The notes under the pieces are model-generated. The model saw nothing but the letters and a program-made list of their open reading frames with translations, was not told the origin of the DNA and did not search any database. Of a DNA stretch of 41,049 bases, positions 22,687-31,199 are shown in pieces. The stretch spans positions 1-41,049 of the forward strand of contig DAHXNK010000010.1 of NCBI GenBank assembly GCA_027365415.1, in the 5' to 3' direction. The DNA comes from Acidobacteriaceae bacterium. GTDB lineage: Bacteria; Acidobacteriota; Terriglobia; Terriglobales; Acidobacteriaceae. How positions within the stretch are numbered: the stretch's first letter is position 1; each line of letters starts with the position of its first letter. Position numbers and translations under genes: made by a program.

Positions 22687-24687
22687 ATGAATCAATCCCA
22701 TCAAGGTAGCCAGTCGGCGACTGTGAAGTATGGCAGGCTGGATGCCAGTTTAGATCAGGTGGAGCGCGCAATTGTCGCCTCCCGCGACTTTCTGTTTTCC
22801 TTGCAGCGCCCGGATGGATCTTGGTGCGGAGAACTGGAAGCCGATACGACATTGGAATCCGACTACATCATGGTGCATACGTTGCTGGGCACCGGCGATG
22901 CGGGACGGATGCAGCGCGCTTTGCAAGAAATACTCCGGCATCAAAATGCCGATGGCGGCTGGAGTATTTTTCATGGCGGGCCGTCCAACATCAGCGCCTC
23001 CGTCAAGGCATATTTCGCCTTCAAGCTGATGGGCTGGTCGCAGGATCATCCTGTGCTGACCCGCGCGCGCGCGTGGATTCTGGCGCATGGTGGCGTCACG
23101 CAGGTCAACACCTACACCAAGCTCTATCTCTGTTTCTTCGGTCAGTATGACTACAACGCGGCTCCGGCAATTCCTCCAGAGATCGTGCTGTTTCCAAAGT
23201 GGTTTTACTTCAATTTGTACGAAATTTCTTCTTGGTCGCGGGCTATTTTGGTGCCGCTCTCCATTGCTTATGCAAAAAAGCCGTTCAAGAAGATTCAACC
23301 GGAGCAGGGCATCGACGAGCTTTTTCTGGGTGGCCGCGCAAAGTCCAATCTGCATCTGCATTGGGATCGGCACATTCTGAGCTGGCGCAATTTCTTTCTG
23401 CTGCTGGATCGCCTGACCCATGTGTTTGAGCGCGTGCATATACGCCCGCTGCGGGCGATGGCGCTGAAGAAGGCCGAGCGCTGGATGCTTGCGCGCTTTG
23501 AAAAAAGCGATGGCCTGGGCGCAATTTATCCGGCCATGTTGAATGCCATCATTGCGCTGCGCTGCCTCGGCTATTCGCTCGACGATCCGCAGATGATTCG
23601 CGCAATGGATGAGTTTGAAAAGCTGGGCATTGAGGAGCCGGGCAGCGGAGAAGATCATCCTGCCACCTTCCGTATGCAGCCCTGCATGTCGCCGATCTGG
23701 GATGCGGCTTACGCCGTTTTCGCGTTGGGTGAGTCCGGTGTGCCCAAGAATGATCCCCGCCTGCTGAAGGCTGCGGATTGGATGCTGTCCAAAGAAGTGC
23801 GGCAAAAGGGTGATTGGGCGGTGAAAGTTCCAAAGGTTGAGCCTGGCGGTTGGTACTTCGAGTTCAACAACGAATTTTATCCTGACGTGGACGATTCGGC
23901 TCAGGTATTGCTGGCGTTGAACAAAGTGGATAATCCGCGTGAGCGCTACCAGCACGAGGTCGCGCAGCGGGCCATTGACTGGATATTTGCCATGCAGTGC
24001 AAGAACGGCGGTTGGGCCAGCTTCGACAAAGACAATACCAAGATGATCTTTCAGTACATCCCCTTTGCCGATCATAATGCCATGCTCGATCCGCCTACGG
24101 TCGATATCACCGGACGTGTTCTGGAGATGCTGGCTGGCTACGGCTACACGCGGGAGGATGCGCGGGTGGAACGCGCCATTCAATTTCTCTTCCGCGAGCA
24201 GGAGCCGGATGGAAGCTGGTTCGGGCGCTGGGGCGTCAACTATATTTACGGAACCTTTCTGGTGCTGCGCGGATTGGAAGCGATGGGGGTCTGGAACCAT
24301 GAGCCGCAGATTCAGCAGGCGGCGGAGTGGATTCGCTGCGTGCAGAATGCCGATGGCGGCTGGGGTGAAAGCTGTGTCAGCTATGACGATCCCGTGCAAC
24401 GAGGGATCGGCGGTAGCACGCCATCGCAGACGGCATGGGCGATTCTTGGACTGCTGGCCGCAGGCGATACGCGGAGCGACTCGGTGGCCAAAGGAGTTCG
24501 CTGGCTGCTCGAACATCAGAATCCTGATGGCTCCTGGGACGAGAAAGACTACACTGGAACTGGCTTCCCGCGTGTCTTCTATCTGGCGTATCACATGTAC
24601 CGGGACTACTTTCCGCTGCTCGCGCTCACAACGTATCGGCGGGCGATGCAGCCGGGGGCAGTAATATCCAACGCGGCATCGAATTAG
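22687..24687 (+). CDS. shc: Squalene-hopene cyclase
   Basis: Cyclises squalene to hopene/hopanol (HpnF); a monotopic membrane enzyme with two alpha-barrel domains. The catalytic acid motif DVDDSA lies at residues 400-405 (DXDD). Several QW repeats are visible, for example QRPDGSW, QNADGGW (twice), CKNGGW, EQEPDGSW and QNPDGSW, and the aromatic GTGFPRVFYLAYHMYRDYFP segment closes the active site. Length (666) is typical. It is the second gene of the run from ispH to hpnE. The AGGAG upstream is rather far (about 18 bases) from the ATG. Confidence 0.96.
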   Translation: MNQSHQGSQSATVKYGRLDASLDQVERAIVASRDFLFSLQRPDGSWCGELEADTTLESDYIMVHTLLGTGDAGRMQRALQEILRHQNADGGWSIFHGGPSNISASVKAYFAFKLMGWSQDHPVLTRARAWILAHGGVTQVNTYTKLYLCFFGQYDYNAAPAIPPEIVLFPKWFYFNLYEISSWSRAILVPLSIAYAKKPFKKIQPEQGIDELFLGGRAKSNLHLHWDRHILSWRNFFLLLDRLTHVFERVHIRPLRAMALKKAERWMLARFEKSDGLGAIYPAMLNAIIALRCLGYSLDDPQMIRAMDEFEKLGIEEPGSGEDHPATFRMQPCMSPIWDAAYAVFALGESGVPKNDPRLLKAADWMLSKEVRQKGDWAVKVPKVEPGGWYFEFNNEFYPDVDDSAQVLLALNKVDNPRERYQHEVAQRAIDWIFAMQCKNGGWASFDKDNTKMIFQYIPFADHNAMLDPPTVDITGRVLEMLAGYGYTREDARVERAIQFLFREQEPDGSWFGRWGVNYIYGTFLVLRGLEAMGVWNHEPQIQQAAEWIRCVQNADGGWGESCVSYDDPVQRGIGGSTPSQTAWAILGLLAAGDTRSDSVAKGVRWLLEHQNPDGSWDEKDYTGTGFPRVFYLAYHMYRDYFPLLALTTYRRAMQPGAVISNAASN

Positions 24688-24720
24688 GCGTGTTGCAACG
24701 CATCAAACGGGAGAAAAAAT

Positions 24721-25848
24721 ATGGCTGTGCCGATCTCGCAAATGTGGACCGTAGCAACCTATGTGCTCAAGCAGCGGTGGAATGGACGCAAGCAGTATCC
24801 GCTGGTGCTGATGCTGGAGCCGCTGTTTCGTTGCAATCTGGCCTGCGCGGGCTGCGGAAAAATTCAGTATCCGGCGCATATCCTGAAGAAGCAGTTGACG
24901 CCGGAAGAGTGTTTCCACGCGGCGGAGGAATGCGGCGCGCCGATGGTCTCCATTCCTGGTGGCGAGCCGCTGCTGCATCCGCAGATTGGCGAGATTGTCG
25001 CCGGGTTGGTCGCGCGCAAAAAGTACGTCTATATGTGTACGAACGCGTTGCTGCTCAAAGAAAAGATCGACCTTTTCAAGCCCAGCAAATATCTTACCTT
25101 CTCCGTGCATTTGGACGGACAGCGTGAGCATCATGATTTTTCCGTCTGTCGCGAGGGCGGCTATGACATCGCCGTTGAAAGCATTCGCGTGGCGGTGGAG
25201 CGCGGATTTCGCGTGACCACCAACACCACGCTCTTTGATGGTGCCGATCCGAACAGCGTGCGGGCTTTCTTTGATGAAGTGATGTCGATGGGCGTCGAGG
25301 GAATTGTTCTTTCGCCGGGCTATACCTACGACAAAGCTCCCGATCAGAAGCATTTTATGGGGCGCGCCCGTTCGCGTCGTCTCTTTCGCGCCATCTTGTC
25401 GAATCGCAAGTCGAGCTGGAAGTTTAATATGTCGCCGCTTTTCTTGGAATTTTTAATGGGTAAGCGCGACTACCAATGCACGCCGTGGGGTTCGCCCGCA
25501 TACAACGTTTTTGGCTGGCAAAAGCCCTGCTACCTATTGCAGGATGGCTATGCCGATACATTTGAAGAATTGTTGCAGACAACCGAGTGGTCGAATTACG
25601 GCACGGAATCCGGCAATCCAAAGTGCGCCAACTGCATGGTGAGTTGCGGATATGAACCCTCCACCGTTGATTTCGGATTTGGCTCGTTGAGCGGCATTCT
25701 GGCGATGGCGAAGGCGGCAATCTTCAATCGCTATCCCGATCGTGGCGCGCTGGATATTTTGAACCAGCCTGCCGCGCCCGTTCACGCGCAGAATCCCTTG
25801 GTTCAAATTGCCACTCCCGCAGCGGAGTTGGAGGAGCAACGCGCATGA
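24721..25848 (+). CDS. hpnH: Adenosyl-hopene transferase HpnH (radical SAM)
   Basis: Radical SAM enzyme that joins the 5'-deoxyadenosyl group to hopene, the first step of C35 hopanoid side-chain formation. The cluster motif is CNLACAGC (C38, C42, C45), followed by the SAM-binding SIPGGEPLLHP. The C-terminal part has further cysteines (CANCMVSCGYEPSTVDF) as in HpnH relatives. 375 residues, normal length. GGGAG precedes the ATG and the gene lies 33 bases after shc. The stop overlaps the start of the next gene as ATGA, implying translational coupling. Confidence 0.95.
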   Translation: MAVPISQMWTVATYVLKQRWNGRKQYPLVLMLEPLFRCNLACAGCGKIQYPAHILKKQLTPEECFHAAEECGAPMVSIPGGEPLLHPQIGEIVAGLVARKKYVYMCTNALLLKEKIDLFKPSKYLTFSVHLDGQREHHDFSVCREGGYDIAVESIRVAVERGFRVTTNTTLFDGADPNSVRAFFDEVMSMGVEGIVLSPGYTYDKAPDQKHFMGRARSRRLFRAILSNRKSSWKFNMSPLFLEFLMGKRDYQCTPWGSPAYNVFGWQKPCYLLQDGYADTFEELLQTTEWSNYGTESGNPKCANCMVSCGYEPSTVDFGFGSLSGILAMAKAAIFNRYPDRGALDILNQPAAPVHAQNPLVQIATPAAELEEQRA

Positions 25849-26285
25849 GCTTAACTGCCGAATTGCAGCAACCGACGCTATCCGAACCGATGCTATCCGC
25901 GCAGGAGGTCGCCCCTGGGTTTGAGCACGAAAACCTTGAAGGCTGGATACCGCCGTTGGCCACGCAGGAAGAGCTTTGTGACGCGATGGAAAAGGCGTTC
26001 GACTTTCGCGGGGATGTGACCATCACGCTCAAGACGGGCAGTAAAATCGAAGGCTACATCTTCGACCGCCGCAGTGCGCCAACGCTTCAACAATCCTGCG
26101 TGCGTGTGATTCCGAAGGATTCGGATGAGAAGATGGTTGTCCCATATTCGGAGATTGCCGCGCTGGCTTTTAGCGGGCGCGATACGGCTGCCGGAAAAAG
26201 CTGGGAAGCGTGGCTCCGCAAATACTGGGAGAAGAAATCTGCGGGCGAAACGAACATTGGGATTGAGGCCGAGGCGCTCGACTAA
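25845..26285 (+). CDS. Small conserved-looking protein of unknown function in the hopanoid operon
   Basis: I do not recognise this 146-residue protein. It has a flexible N-terminus (1-40), then a region (about 52-112) that reads as a small beta-barrel: alternating strands DVTITLKTG, SKIEGYIFD, SCVRVIPKD, EKMVVPYSEI and AALAFSG. The pattern strand-LKxG-xxxxG-strand resembles Sm/LSm-type barrels, but this is judged by eye. A basic, aromatic tail follows (KSWEAWLRKYWEKK) and then an acidic end. There is no signal peptide or membrane span. It overlaps hpnH by ATGA and precedes hpnA by 34 bases, so it should be made with the hopanoid enzymes. A role in assembling or regulating them is only inferred. 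Confidence 0.85.
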   Translation: MSLTAELQQPTLSEPMLSAQEVAPGFEHENLEGWIPPLATQEELCDAMEKAFDFRGDVTITLKTGSKIEGYIFDRRSAPTLQQSCVRVIPKDSDEKMVVPYSEIAALAFSGRDTAAGKSWEAWLRKYWEKKSAGETNIGIEAEALD

Positions 26286-26319
26286 CGGCACTTGGACAAT
26301 TTCTTCCACGCAAACGTCT

Positions 26320-27330
26320 ATGAAAATCTTCCTGACAGGCGCGACTGGATTCGTGGGCACGCATGTTGCGCGCGCGCTCAGCGCCAACGGCGCGCGGCTT
26401 CGCTTGCTCGTTCGCAAAACCAGCCGCGCGGAACACCTGCAATCTCTCCATGCGGAGTTGGTGGTGGGCGATCTGCGACAGTCTTCCACGCTGCAAGCGG
26501 CGCTGGCCGATTGCGAAGCGCTCGTCCATGTTGCCGCTGATTATCGTCTCTGGGTGCGCGATCCTGATGCGATGTATGCCGCGAACGTGATCGGCACGCG
26601 AGAGCTATTGCAGCTTGCGCATGAGGCTGGCGTGCGGCGCGTGGTCTATACATCGAGCGTGGCCACGATGGGCTTTCGCGCCGATGGCACCATTGTTGAC
26701 GAGGAGACCCCAGTTGCGTTGGCCGATATGATTGGCCACTATAAGCGCTCCAAGTTTATGGCCGAACAGGAGGCCATCGCCGCCGCTCACAGCGGTCAGC
26801 CGATCATCATTCTGAATCCGACCACGCCGATTGGTTCAGACGATGCCAAGCCAACGCCGACCGGGCGCATTGTGGTGGATTTTTTGAATCGTAAATTTCC
26901 GGCGTATGTCGATACCGGGCTGAATCTGGTGGATGTGAAGGCCATCGCGCAGGCGCACGTCGCGGCGCTGGAACGTGGACGGTCGGGAGAGCGCTATATT
27001 TTGGGCGGAGAAAATCTGACGCTCAAGCAGATTCTGGATCGCATGGCGGCTATTACGGGACTGCCGTCGCCGACGATGCAAGTGCCGCACTCCGTGGCCA
27101 TGACCTTTGCTTTTTTTGACGAATGGATTACCGGACGCATGTTGGGGCGCGAGCCACGCGCTACTGTCGAAGCTGTGCGCATGGGCAAAAAGAAAATGTT
27201 CGCTTCCTCAGTCAAAGCCGAGCGTGATCTGGGCTATCAAGTGCTTCCCATCGACCCCGCGCTCCACTCCGCTATCGATTGGTTTCGCGCCAACGGATAC
27301 GCGCCGCAGGAGGATGTTCCCTCTGCATGA
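26320..27330 (+). CDS. hpnA: Hopanoid-associated NAD-dependent sugar epimerase HpnA
   Basis: Extended short-chain dehydrogenase of the dihydroflavonol-reductase/epimerase type found in hopanoid clusters as HpnA; its reaction is not established. The N-terminus MKIFLTGATGFVG carries the nucleotide-binding glycines (G7, G10, G13), and Y141-x-x-x-K145 (YKRSK) is the catalytic pair. ILNPTTPIGSDDAKPTPTGR is the usual loop after it. The ATG at 26320 gives 336 residues; the frame is open further upstream but that part overlaps the preceding gene and is not conserved in character. The ribosome site is weak. It overlaps hpnG by ATGA. Confidence 0.92.
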   Translation: MKIFLTGATGFVGTHVARALSANGARLRLLVRKTSRAEHLQSLHAELVVGDLRQSSTLQAALADCEALVHVAADYRLWVRDPDAMYAANVIGTRELLQLAHEAGVRRVVYTSSVATMGFRADGTIVDEETPVALADMIGHYKRSKFMAEQEAIAAAHSGQPIIILNPTTPIGSDDAKPTPTGRIVVDFLNRKFPAYVDTGLNLVDVKAIAQAHVAALERGRSGERYILGGENLTLKQILDRMAAITGLPSPTMQVPHSVAMTFAFFDEWITGRMLGREPRATVEAVRMGKKKMFASSVKAERDLGYQVLPIDPALHSAIDWFRANGYAPQEDVPSA

Positions 27331-28028
27331 AGCCGAGAATCGCCATCATTGCTGCACTGCCGCGCGAGATTGCAAGCCTGGTTCGCGGCTGGCAGGACGA
27401 GAGTGATCCCGTAAAAAAAATTTTTGTGTATGGGAACGATAGTGCGGTTGTGGTCTGCGCCGGAATGGGCGCGGCGCGTGCGGAGATTGCAGTGCAGGCG
27501 GCGTTGGCGCGTGGGCCGATCTCCTATCTTTTCTCCGTAGGATGGGTGGGAGCATTGAAGTCGGAATTTTTCGCTGGCTCCATTCATCATCCGGCCTACG
27601 TGATTGATGCCACAACACAACAGCGCTTTTCGGCGGTGGCAGGGACGGGCACGCTGGTAACGGTAGACAAGGTTGCCAACGCGCAGGAAAAGCGGGCGCT
27701 CGCAGCGGAGTTCGATGCTGAGTATGTGGACATGGAAGCGGCCACAGTGGCGCGCATAGCGGCGGAAAATAAAATTCCATTCGCCGCCGTCAAGACTATC
27801 TCGGATGAATGCGAGGATGCGCCACAGGAGTTACTCCAAGCATTTACCACCGATGATGGATGGATTCGGGAAAAGGCATTCGCCCTGCACGTTGCGCTGC
27901 GGCCCTGGATGTGGCTGGCGACGATGCGTATGGCGCGAACCGCATCTGGATCGGCGCGAAATCTTTGCCAGGAATTGCATCGTATTCTGCTTGCATACCA
28001 ACTACATGGAACGAATGAAGATGGATAA
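27327..28028 (+). CDS. hpnG: Adenosylhopane nucleosidase/phosphorylase HpnG
   Basis: Removes adenine from adenosylhopane, leading to ribosylhopane. It is a member of the PNP/MTAN nucleosidase family, 233 residues from the ATG at 27327. The family core is visible: IAIIAALPREI, CAGMGAARAEIA, FSVGWVGAL and the ribose-binding YVDMEAATVARIA (D135-M136-E137) followed by FAAVKTISDE with the base-binding Asp. The start overlaps the hpnA stop (ATGA). The 3' end overlaps the next dehydrogenase gene by eight bases, tying the maker of ribosylhopane closely to an oxidoreductase. Confidence 0.92.
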   Translation: MKPRIAIIAALPREIASLVRGWQDESDPVKKIFVYGNDSAVVVCAGMGAARAEIAVQAALARGPISYLFSVGWVGALKSEFFAGSIHHPAYVIDATTQQRFSAVAGTGTLVTVDKVANAQEKRALAAEFDAEYVDMEAATVARIAAENKIPFAAVKTISDECEDAPQELLQAFTTDDGWIREKAFALHVALRPWMWLATMRMARTASGSARNLCQELHRILLAYQLHGTNEDG

Positions 28029-29151
28029 ACGATCAATGGCGGCAGCGGCATCTTCTGGAATCGAGGCGCAATCCTTTACGGTGCCGTCCACGATGCGCGC
28101 GGCGGTGTATCGCGGCATCAATGATGTGCGCGTGGAAACTATTCCTGTTCCGGCGATCAGCGAGGGCGAGGTGCTGGTGCGTATCCACACCTGCGGCATC
28201 TGCGGCACCGATCTGAAAAAAATTCATGCCGGATCGCATACCGCGCCTCGCATCTTTGGGCATGAGATGGCTGGAACCATCGTTGCGCTGGGCGCTGGCG
28301 TGCAAGGCTGGCAGGTGGGGGATCGCGTGATGGCCTTTCATCATATTCCCTGCGGAGAATGTTATTACTGCCACAAGAAGACCTTCGCGCAGTGTTCTGT
28401 GTACAAGCGCGTTGGCTGCACGGCGGGGTTTGAGCCTGCTGGCGGCGGCTTTGCCGAGTACATCCGCGTGATGGATTGGATTGTGCAGCGCGGCATGATT
28501 CGCATTCCCGACGATGTTCCTTTTGAGCAGGCATCTTTTATTGAGCCGGTCAACACATGTCTGAAGGCTGTGCGAAATTTGCATCTTGCATCAGATGAAA
28601 CGGTGCTGGTTATCGGCCAAGGCCCCATTGGAATTCTTCTGGCCGCGTTGGCGCAACGGACAGGCGCAAAGATTCTTACCTCTGATCTGTATCCCTCGCG
28701 GCATCGGGTTGCGGCGGGTTTTGGATTGACGCGCTCCATCGATGCAAGCTGCGAAGATGTTGTTGCTGTTGCCAAAGCGCGCTCCGATGATCGCGGCGCG
28801 GATGCGGTGATTCTTGCCGTGGCGGGCAATGCGCTGATTCGCACCGCAATGGACGCGGCTCGACCGGGAGGGCGCATTCTTCTTTTTGCGCAGACGCAGC
28901 ACGGCGAGGCCGGAATTGATCCGGCAGCCGTTTGCATGGATGAAAAATCGCTGCTTGGATCGTATAGCGCCTCGGTTGAAATTCAGGAAGAAGGCGTGCG
29001 GCAAGTGTTGCAGGGCTATCATTCTGGCTTTGATTTGACACCGCTGATCTCGCATCGCTTCTCGTTGGAGCAGGCTGCGGAGGCCATTAAGTTTGCGTCG
29101 CAGCCTAGGCCGGATTCGCTAAAAATCGTGATTCAACCCAATCTGGCCTAG
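28021..29151 (+). CDS. Zinc-dependent alcohol dehydrogenase (MDR family), copy 1
   Basis: Medium-chain dehydrogenase resembling sorbitol/threonine dehydrogenases. Catalytic zinc ligands C61 (CGTD), H81-E82 (GHE) and the later EP pair are present, as is a full structural zinc site C111-x2-C114-x2-C117-x7-C125. The Rossmann loop is GQGPIG, and an Asp ends the second strand (ILTSD), which usually means NAD(H). 376 residues from the ATG at 28021; ATGs at 28015 and 28006 are also possible, and about 24 residues precede the conserved core. It overlaps hpnG by eight bases and is 24 bases from a second dehydrogenase. The substrate is unknown; a polyol/aldose intermediate of hopanoid side-chain synthesis is a reasonable inference. 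Confidence 0.9.
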   Translation: MDKRSMAAAASSGIEAQSFTVPSTMRAAVYRGINDVRVETIPVPAISEGEVLVRIHTCGICGTDLKKIHAGSHTAPRIFGHEMAGTIVALGAGVQGWQVGDRVMAFHHIPCGECYYCHKKTFAQCSVYKRVGCTAGFEPAGGGFAEYIRVMDWIVQRGMIRIPDDVPFEQASFIEPVNTCLKAVRNLHLASDETVLVIGQGPIGILLAALAQRTGAKILTSDLYPSRHRVAAGFGLTRSIDASCEDVVAVAKARSDDRGADAVILAVAGNALIRTAMDAARPGGRILLFAQTQHGEAGIDPAAVCMDEKSLLGSYSASVEIQEEGVRQVLQGYHSGFDLTPLISHRFSLEQAAEAIKFASQPRPDSLKIVIQPNLA

Positions 29152-29175
29152 CTCTGCGAAAATAGAATCATTGAG

Positions 29176-30237
29176 ATGATGACGCAAACCATGAAAGCGG
29201 CTGTCCTCTACGGCAAAGAAGACCTGCGCATCGAACGCCTCCCCATTCCAGAGCCAGCGGAGGGCGAGGTGGTTGTGCGCGTGCGCGCCGCGCTTACCTG
29301 TGGAACAGACTTGAAGGTTTATCGTCGCGGCTATCACGCAAAAATGTTGCAGCCGCCCATTCCCTTTGGACACGAGCTGGCCGGACACGTTGCGATGGTG
29401 GGCGCGGGTGTTGTTGATTTCCACGAAGGCGACCGCGTGGTTGCGTTGAACTCCGCGCCGTGCTGCGCTTGCGATTTTTGTCGTCGCGGGCAGGAAAATC
29501 TTTGCGATGATCTGCTCTTCAACAACGGCGCGTATGCGGAGTATATTCGCATTCCGGCGCGCATCGTTGCCAAGAACATGCTGCATGTGCCGGAGTTTGT
29601 CCCTCTGGAACACGCGGCCATGACCGAGCCGCTGGCCTGCGTGGTGCATGGCATGGAGGAGACCGGCGTACAGCCGGGAGATCAAATCGTTGTGATCGGA
29701 GCCGGGCCAATTGGCCTGATGTTCATTCATCTCGCGCACCAGATGGGTGCCGACGTCATCGCTGTCGTCAAACGCGATACGCAGGCGCAAACAGCGAAGG
29801 CATTGGGTGCCAGCCATGTTGTGGATGCAAGCGTAGTGGAAGATGTGGTCGCTGCAGTGCGCGTATGGACGCCGGATCATCGCGGCGCGGACGCCGTGAT
29901 TGAGGCTGTGGCCATGCCGCAGACCTGGCAATGGGCCGTGGATATGGTTCGCAAGGGCGGCGCAGTCAATTTTTTTGGCGGGTGCGCAGCGGGAACCACT
30001 GTGGCTCTGGATACCAACCGATTGCATTACAACAATCTCACCTTACGCGCGAGCTTTCATCATCGGCCCTCGGTGTGCCGGAGCGCATTCGCCTGGATTG
30101 CCAGCGGGAAATTTTCAAGCGCTGCGTTTCTCACTGGACGAGCGCCTCTCGGCGACCTTGTTCCGGTCTTTGCGCGCATGATGGATCGAGGGGCGCATTC
30201 GTCGAGCGCGGACATTAAAACGGTAATTCTTCCCTGA
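29176..30237 (+). CDS. Zinc-dependent alcohol dehydrogenase (MDR family), copy 2
   Basis: A second, diverged paralogue, 353 residues. Catalytic ligands C42 (CGTD), H66-E67 (FGHE) and the TEP motif are present, with structural zinc C96-x2-C99-x2-C102-x7-C110. The Rossmann loop is GAGPIG. At the end of the second strand the acidic residue of copy 1 is replaced by Val followed by Lys-Arg (VIAVVKRD), suggesting NADP(H). Its neighbours are copy 1 (24 bases before) and hpnC (8 bases after), so it is embedded in the hopanoid operon. Substrate not known; with copy 1 it is a candidate for reducing ribosylhopane to bacteriohopanetetrol or for later side-chain changes. Confidence 0.9.
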   Translation: MMTQTMKAAVLYGKEDLRIERLPIPEPAEGEVVVRVRAALTCGTDLKVYRRGYHAKMLQPPIPFGHELAGHVAMVGAGVVDFHEGDRVVALNSAPCCACDFCRRGQENLCDDLLFNNGAYAEYIRIPARIVAKNMLHVPEFVPLEHAAMTEPLACVVHGMEETGVQPGDQIVVIGAGPIGLMFIHLAHQMGADVIAVVKRDTQAQTAKALGASHVVDASVVEDVVAAVRVWTPDHRGADAVIEAVAMPQTWQWAVDMVRKGGAVNFFGGCAAGTTVALDTNRLHYNNLTLRASFHHRPSVCRSAFAWIASGKFSSAAFLTGRAPLGDLVPVFARMMDRGAHSSSADIKTVILP

Positions 30238-30245
30238 GAAAAACC

Positions 30246-31199
30246 ATGACAACCCAAACAACATCAATCGACGCTACGGCACTGGAGGCTGGATGGAAAA
30301 AACTTCCTGCGCTCTATCAAATGCCATCTCAAGTTCCGACGCTGGGAGAGGCGCAGCTATTTTGTCGTCGGCTCACGGAATCGCACTATGAGAATTTCCA
30401 TGTTGCTTCGTGGTTTTTGCCGGAGCGTTTGCGCCCGCATTTTCAAAGTATCTACGCCTATTGCCGCATCTCGGACGATCTTGGCGATGAAGTGGGAGAC
30501 ACAAAACAATCGCTCGCGCTGCTCGATTTTTGGGGAGCGGAGCTGGATGCCTGCTATCGCGGAGAGGTGCGCCATCCGGTCTTTGTCGCGCTCGCGGAGA
30601 CGATACGTTGCTGCGAAATTCCCAAAGAGCCATTTGCAAATTTGCTGGTCGCCTTTCGTCAGGATCAGACGGTGCAGCGCTACGAGACGATGCAGGATGT
30701 GTTGGGCTACTGCCAAAACTCGGCCAATCCTGTGGGGCATCTAGTGCTCTATGCAAGCGGCTATCGCGACCCGGAACGCTTCGCGCTCTCGGACTTCACT
30801 TGTACCGCGCTGCAGCTGGCAAATTTCTGGCAGGATGTTAGCGTAGATTTCCAGAAGAATCGCATCTATCTGCCGCAGGAAGATATGCGGCGGTTTGGAG
30901 TGAGCGAAGAACAAATTCGCGTGCGCCGCTGCACCACGGAATTTCGCGCGCTGATGCAGTATGAAGTGGAATATGCGCACGATCTTCTCCGCAAGGGGAT
31001 GCCGCTGATCGAGCGGCTGGATGCTGAACTGGCCATTGATATTGATCTATTCAGCCGCGGCGGGATGGAGATTTTACGCGCCATTGAACGGCAGCATTAC
31101 GATGTGTTGCGCGCGCGACCCGTAATCAGCAAGTCGCGCAAACTGGGTTTGCTGTTGCGCGCCTTCGCCAAGAAGATGACGACGAGGAGAGCAGCGTGA
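30246..31199 (+). CDS. hpnC: Hydroxysqualene synthase HpnC
   Basis: Converts presqualene diphosphate to hydroxysqualene, the second of three steps from farnesyl diphosphate to squalene in the HpnCDE route. It has the squalene/phytoene synthase fold with the HpnC-typical SHYENFHVASWFLPERLRPH start, first Asp-rich motif SDDLGDE (D77, D78, D81) and second motif NFWQDVSVDFQKNRIYLPQED. 317 residues. It starts eight bases after the second dehydrogenase and its stop overlaps the hpnD start (GTGA). Confidence 0.93.
   Translation: MTTQTTSIDATALEAGWKKLPALYQMPSQVPTLGEAQLFCRRLTESHYENFHVASWFLPERLRPHFQSIYAYCRISDDLGDEVGDTKQSLALLDFWGAELDACYRGEVRHPVFVALAETIRCCEIPKEPFANLLVAFRQDQTVQRYETMQDVLGYCQNSANPVGHLVLYASGYRDPERFALSDFTCTALQLANFWQDVSVDFQKNRIYLPQEDMRRFGVSEEQIRVRRCTTEFRALMQYEVEYAHDLLRKGMPLIERLDAELAIDIDLFSRGGMEILRAIERQHYDVLRARPVISKSRKLGLLLRAFAKKMTTRRAA

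Noticed and set aside
22750-24594. Minus-strand open frame of about 614 codons opposite shc
   Set aside because: Exactly opposite the squalene-hopene cyclase, with no motif and no ribosome site.
24721-25848. HpnH as a SPASM-domain peptide-modifying radical SAM enzyme
   Set aside because: The C-terminal cysteines could suggest this, but the whole-length character and the place after shc fit HpnH.
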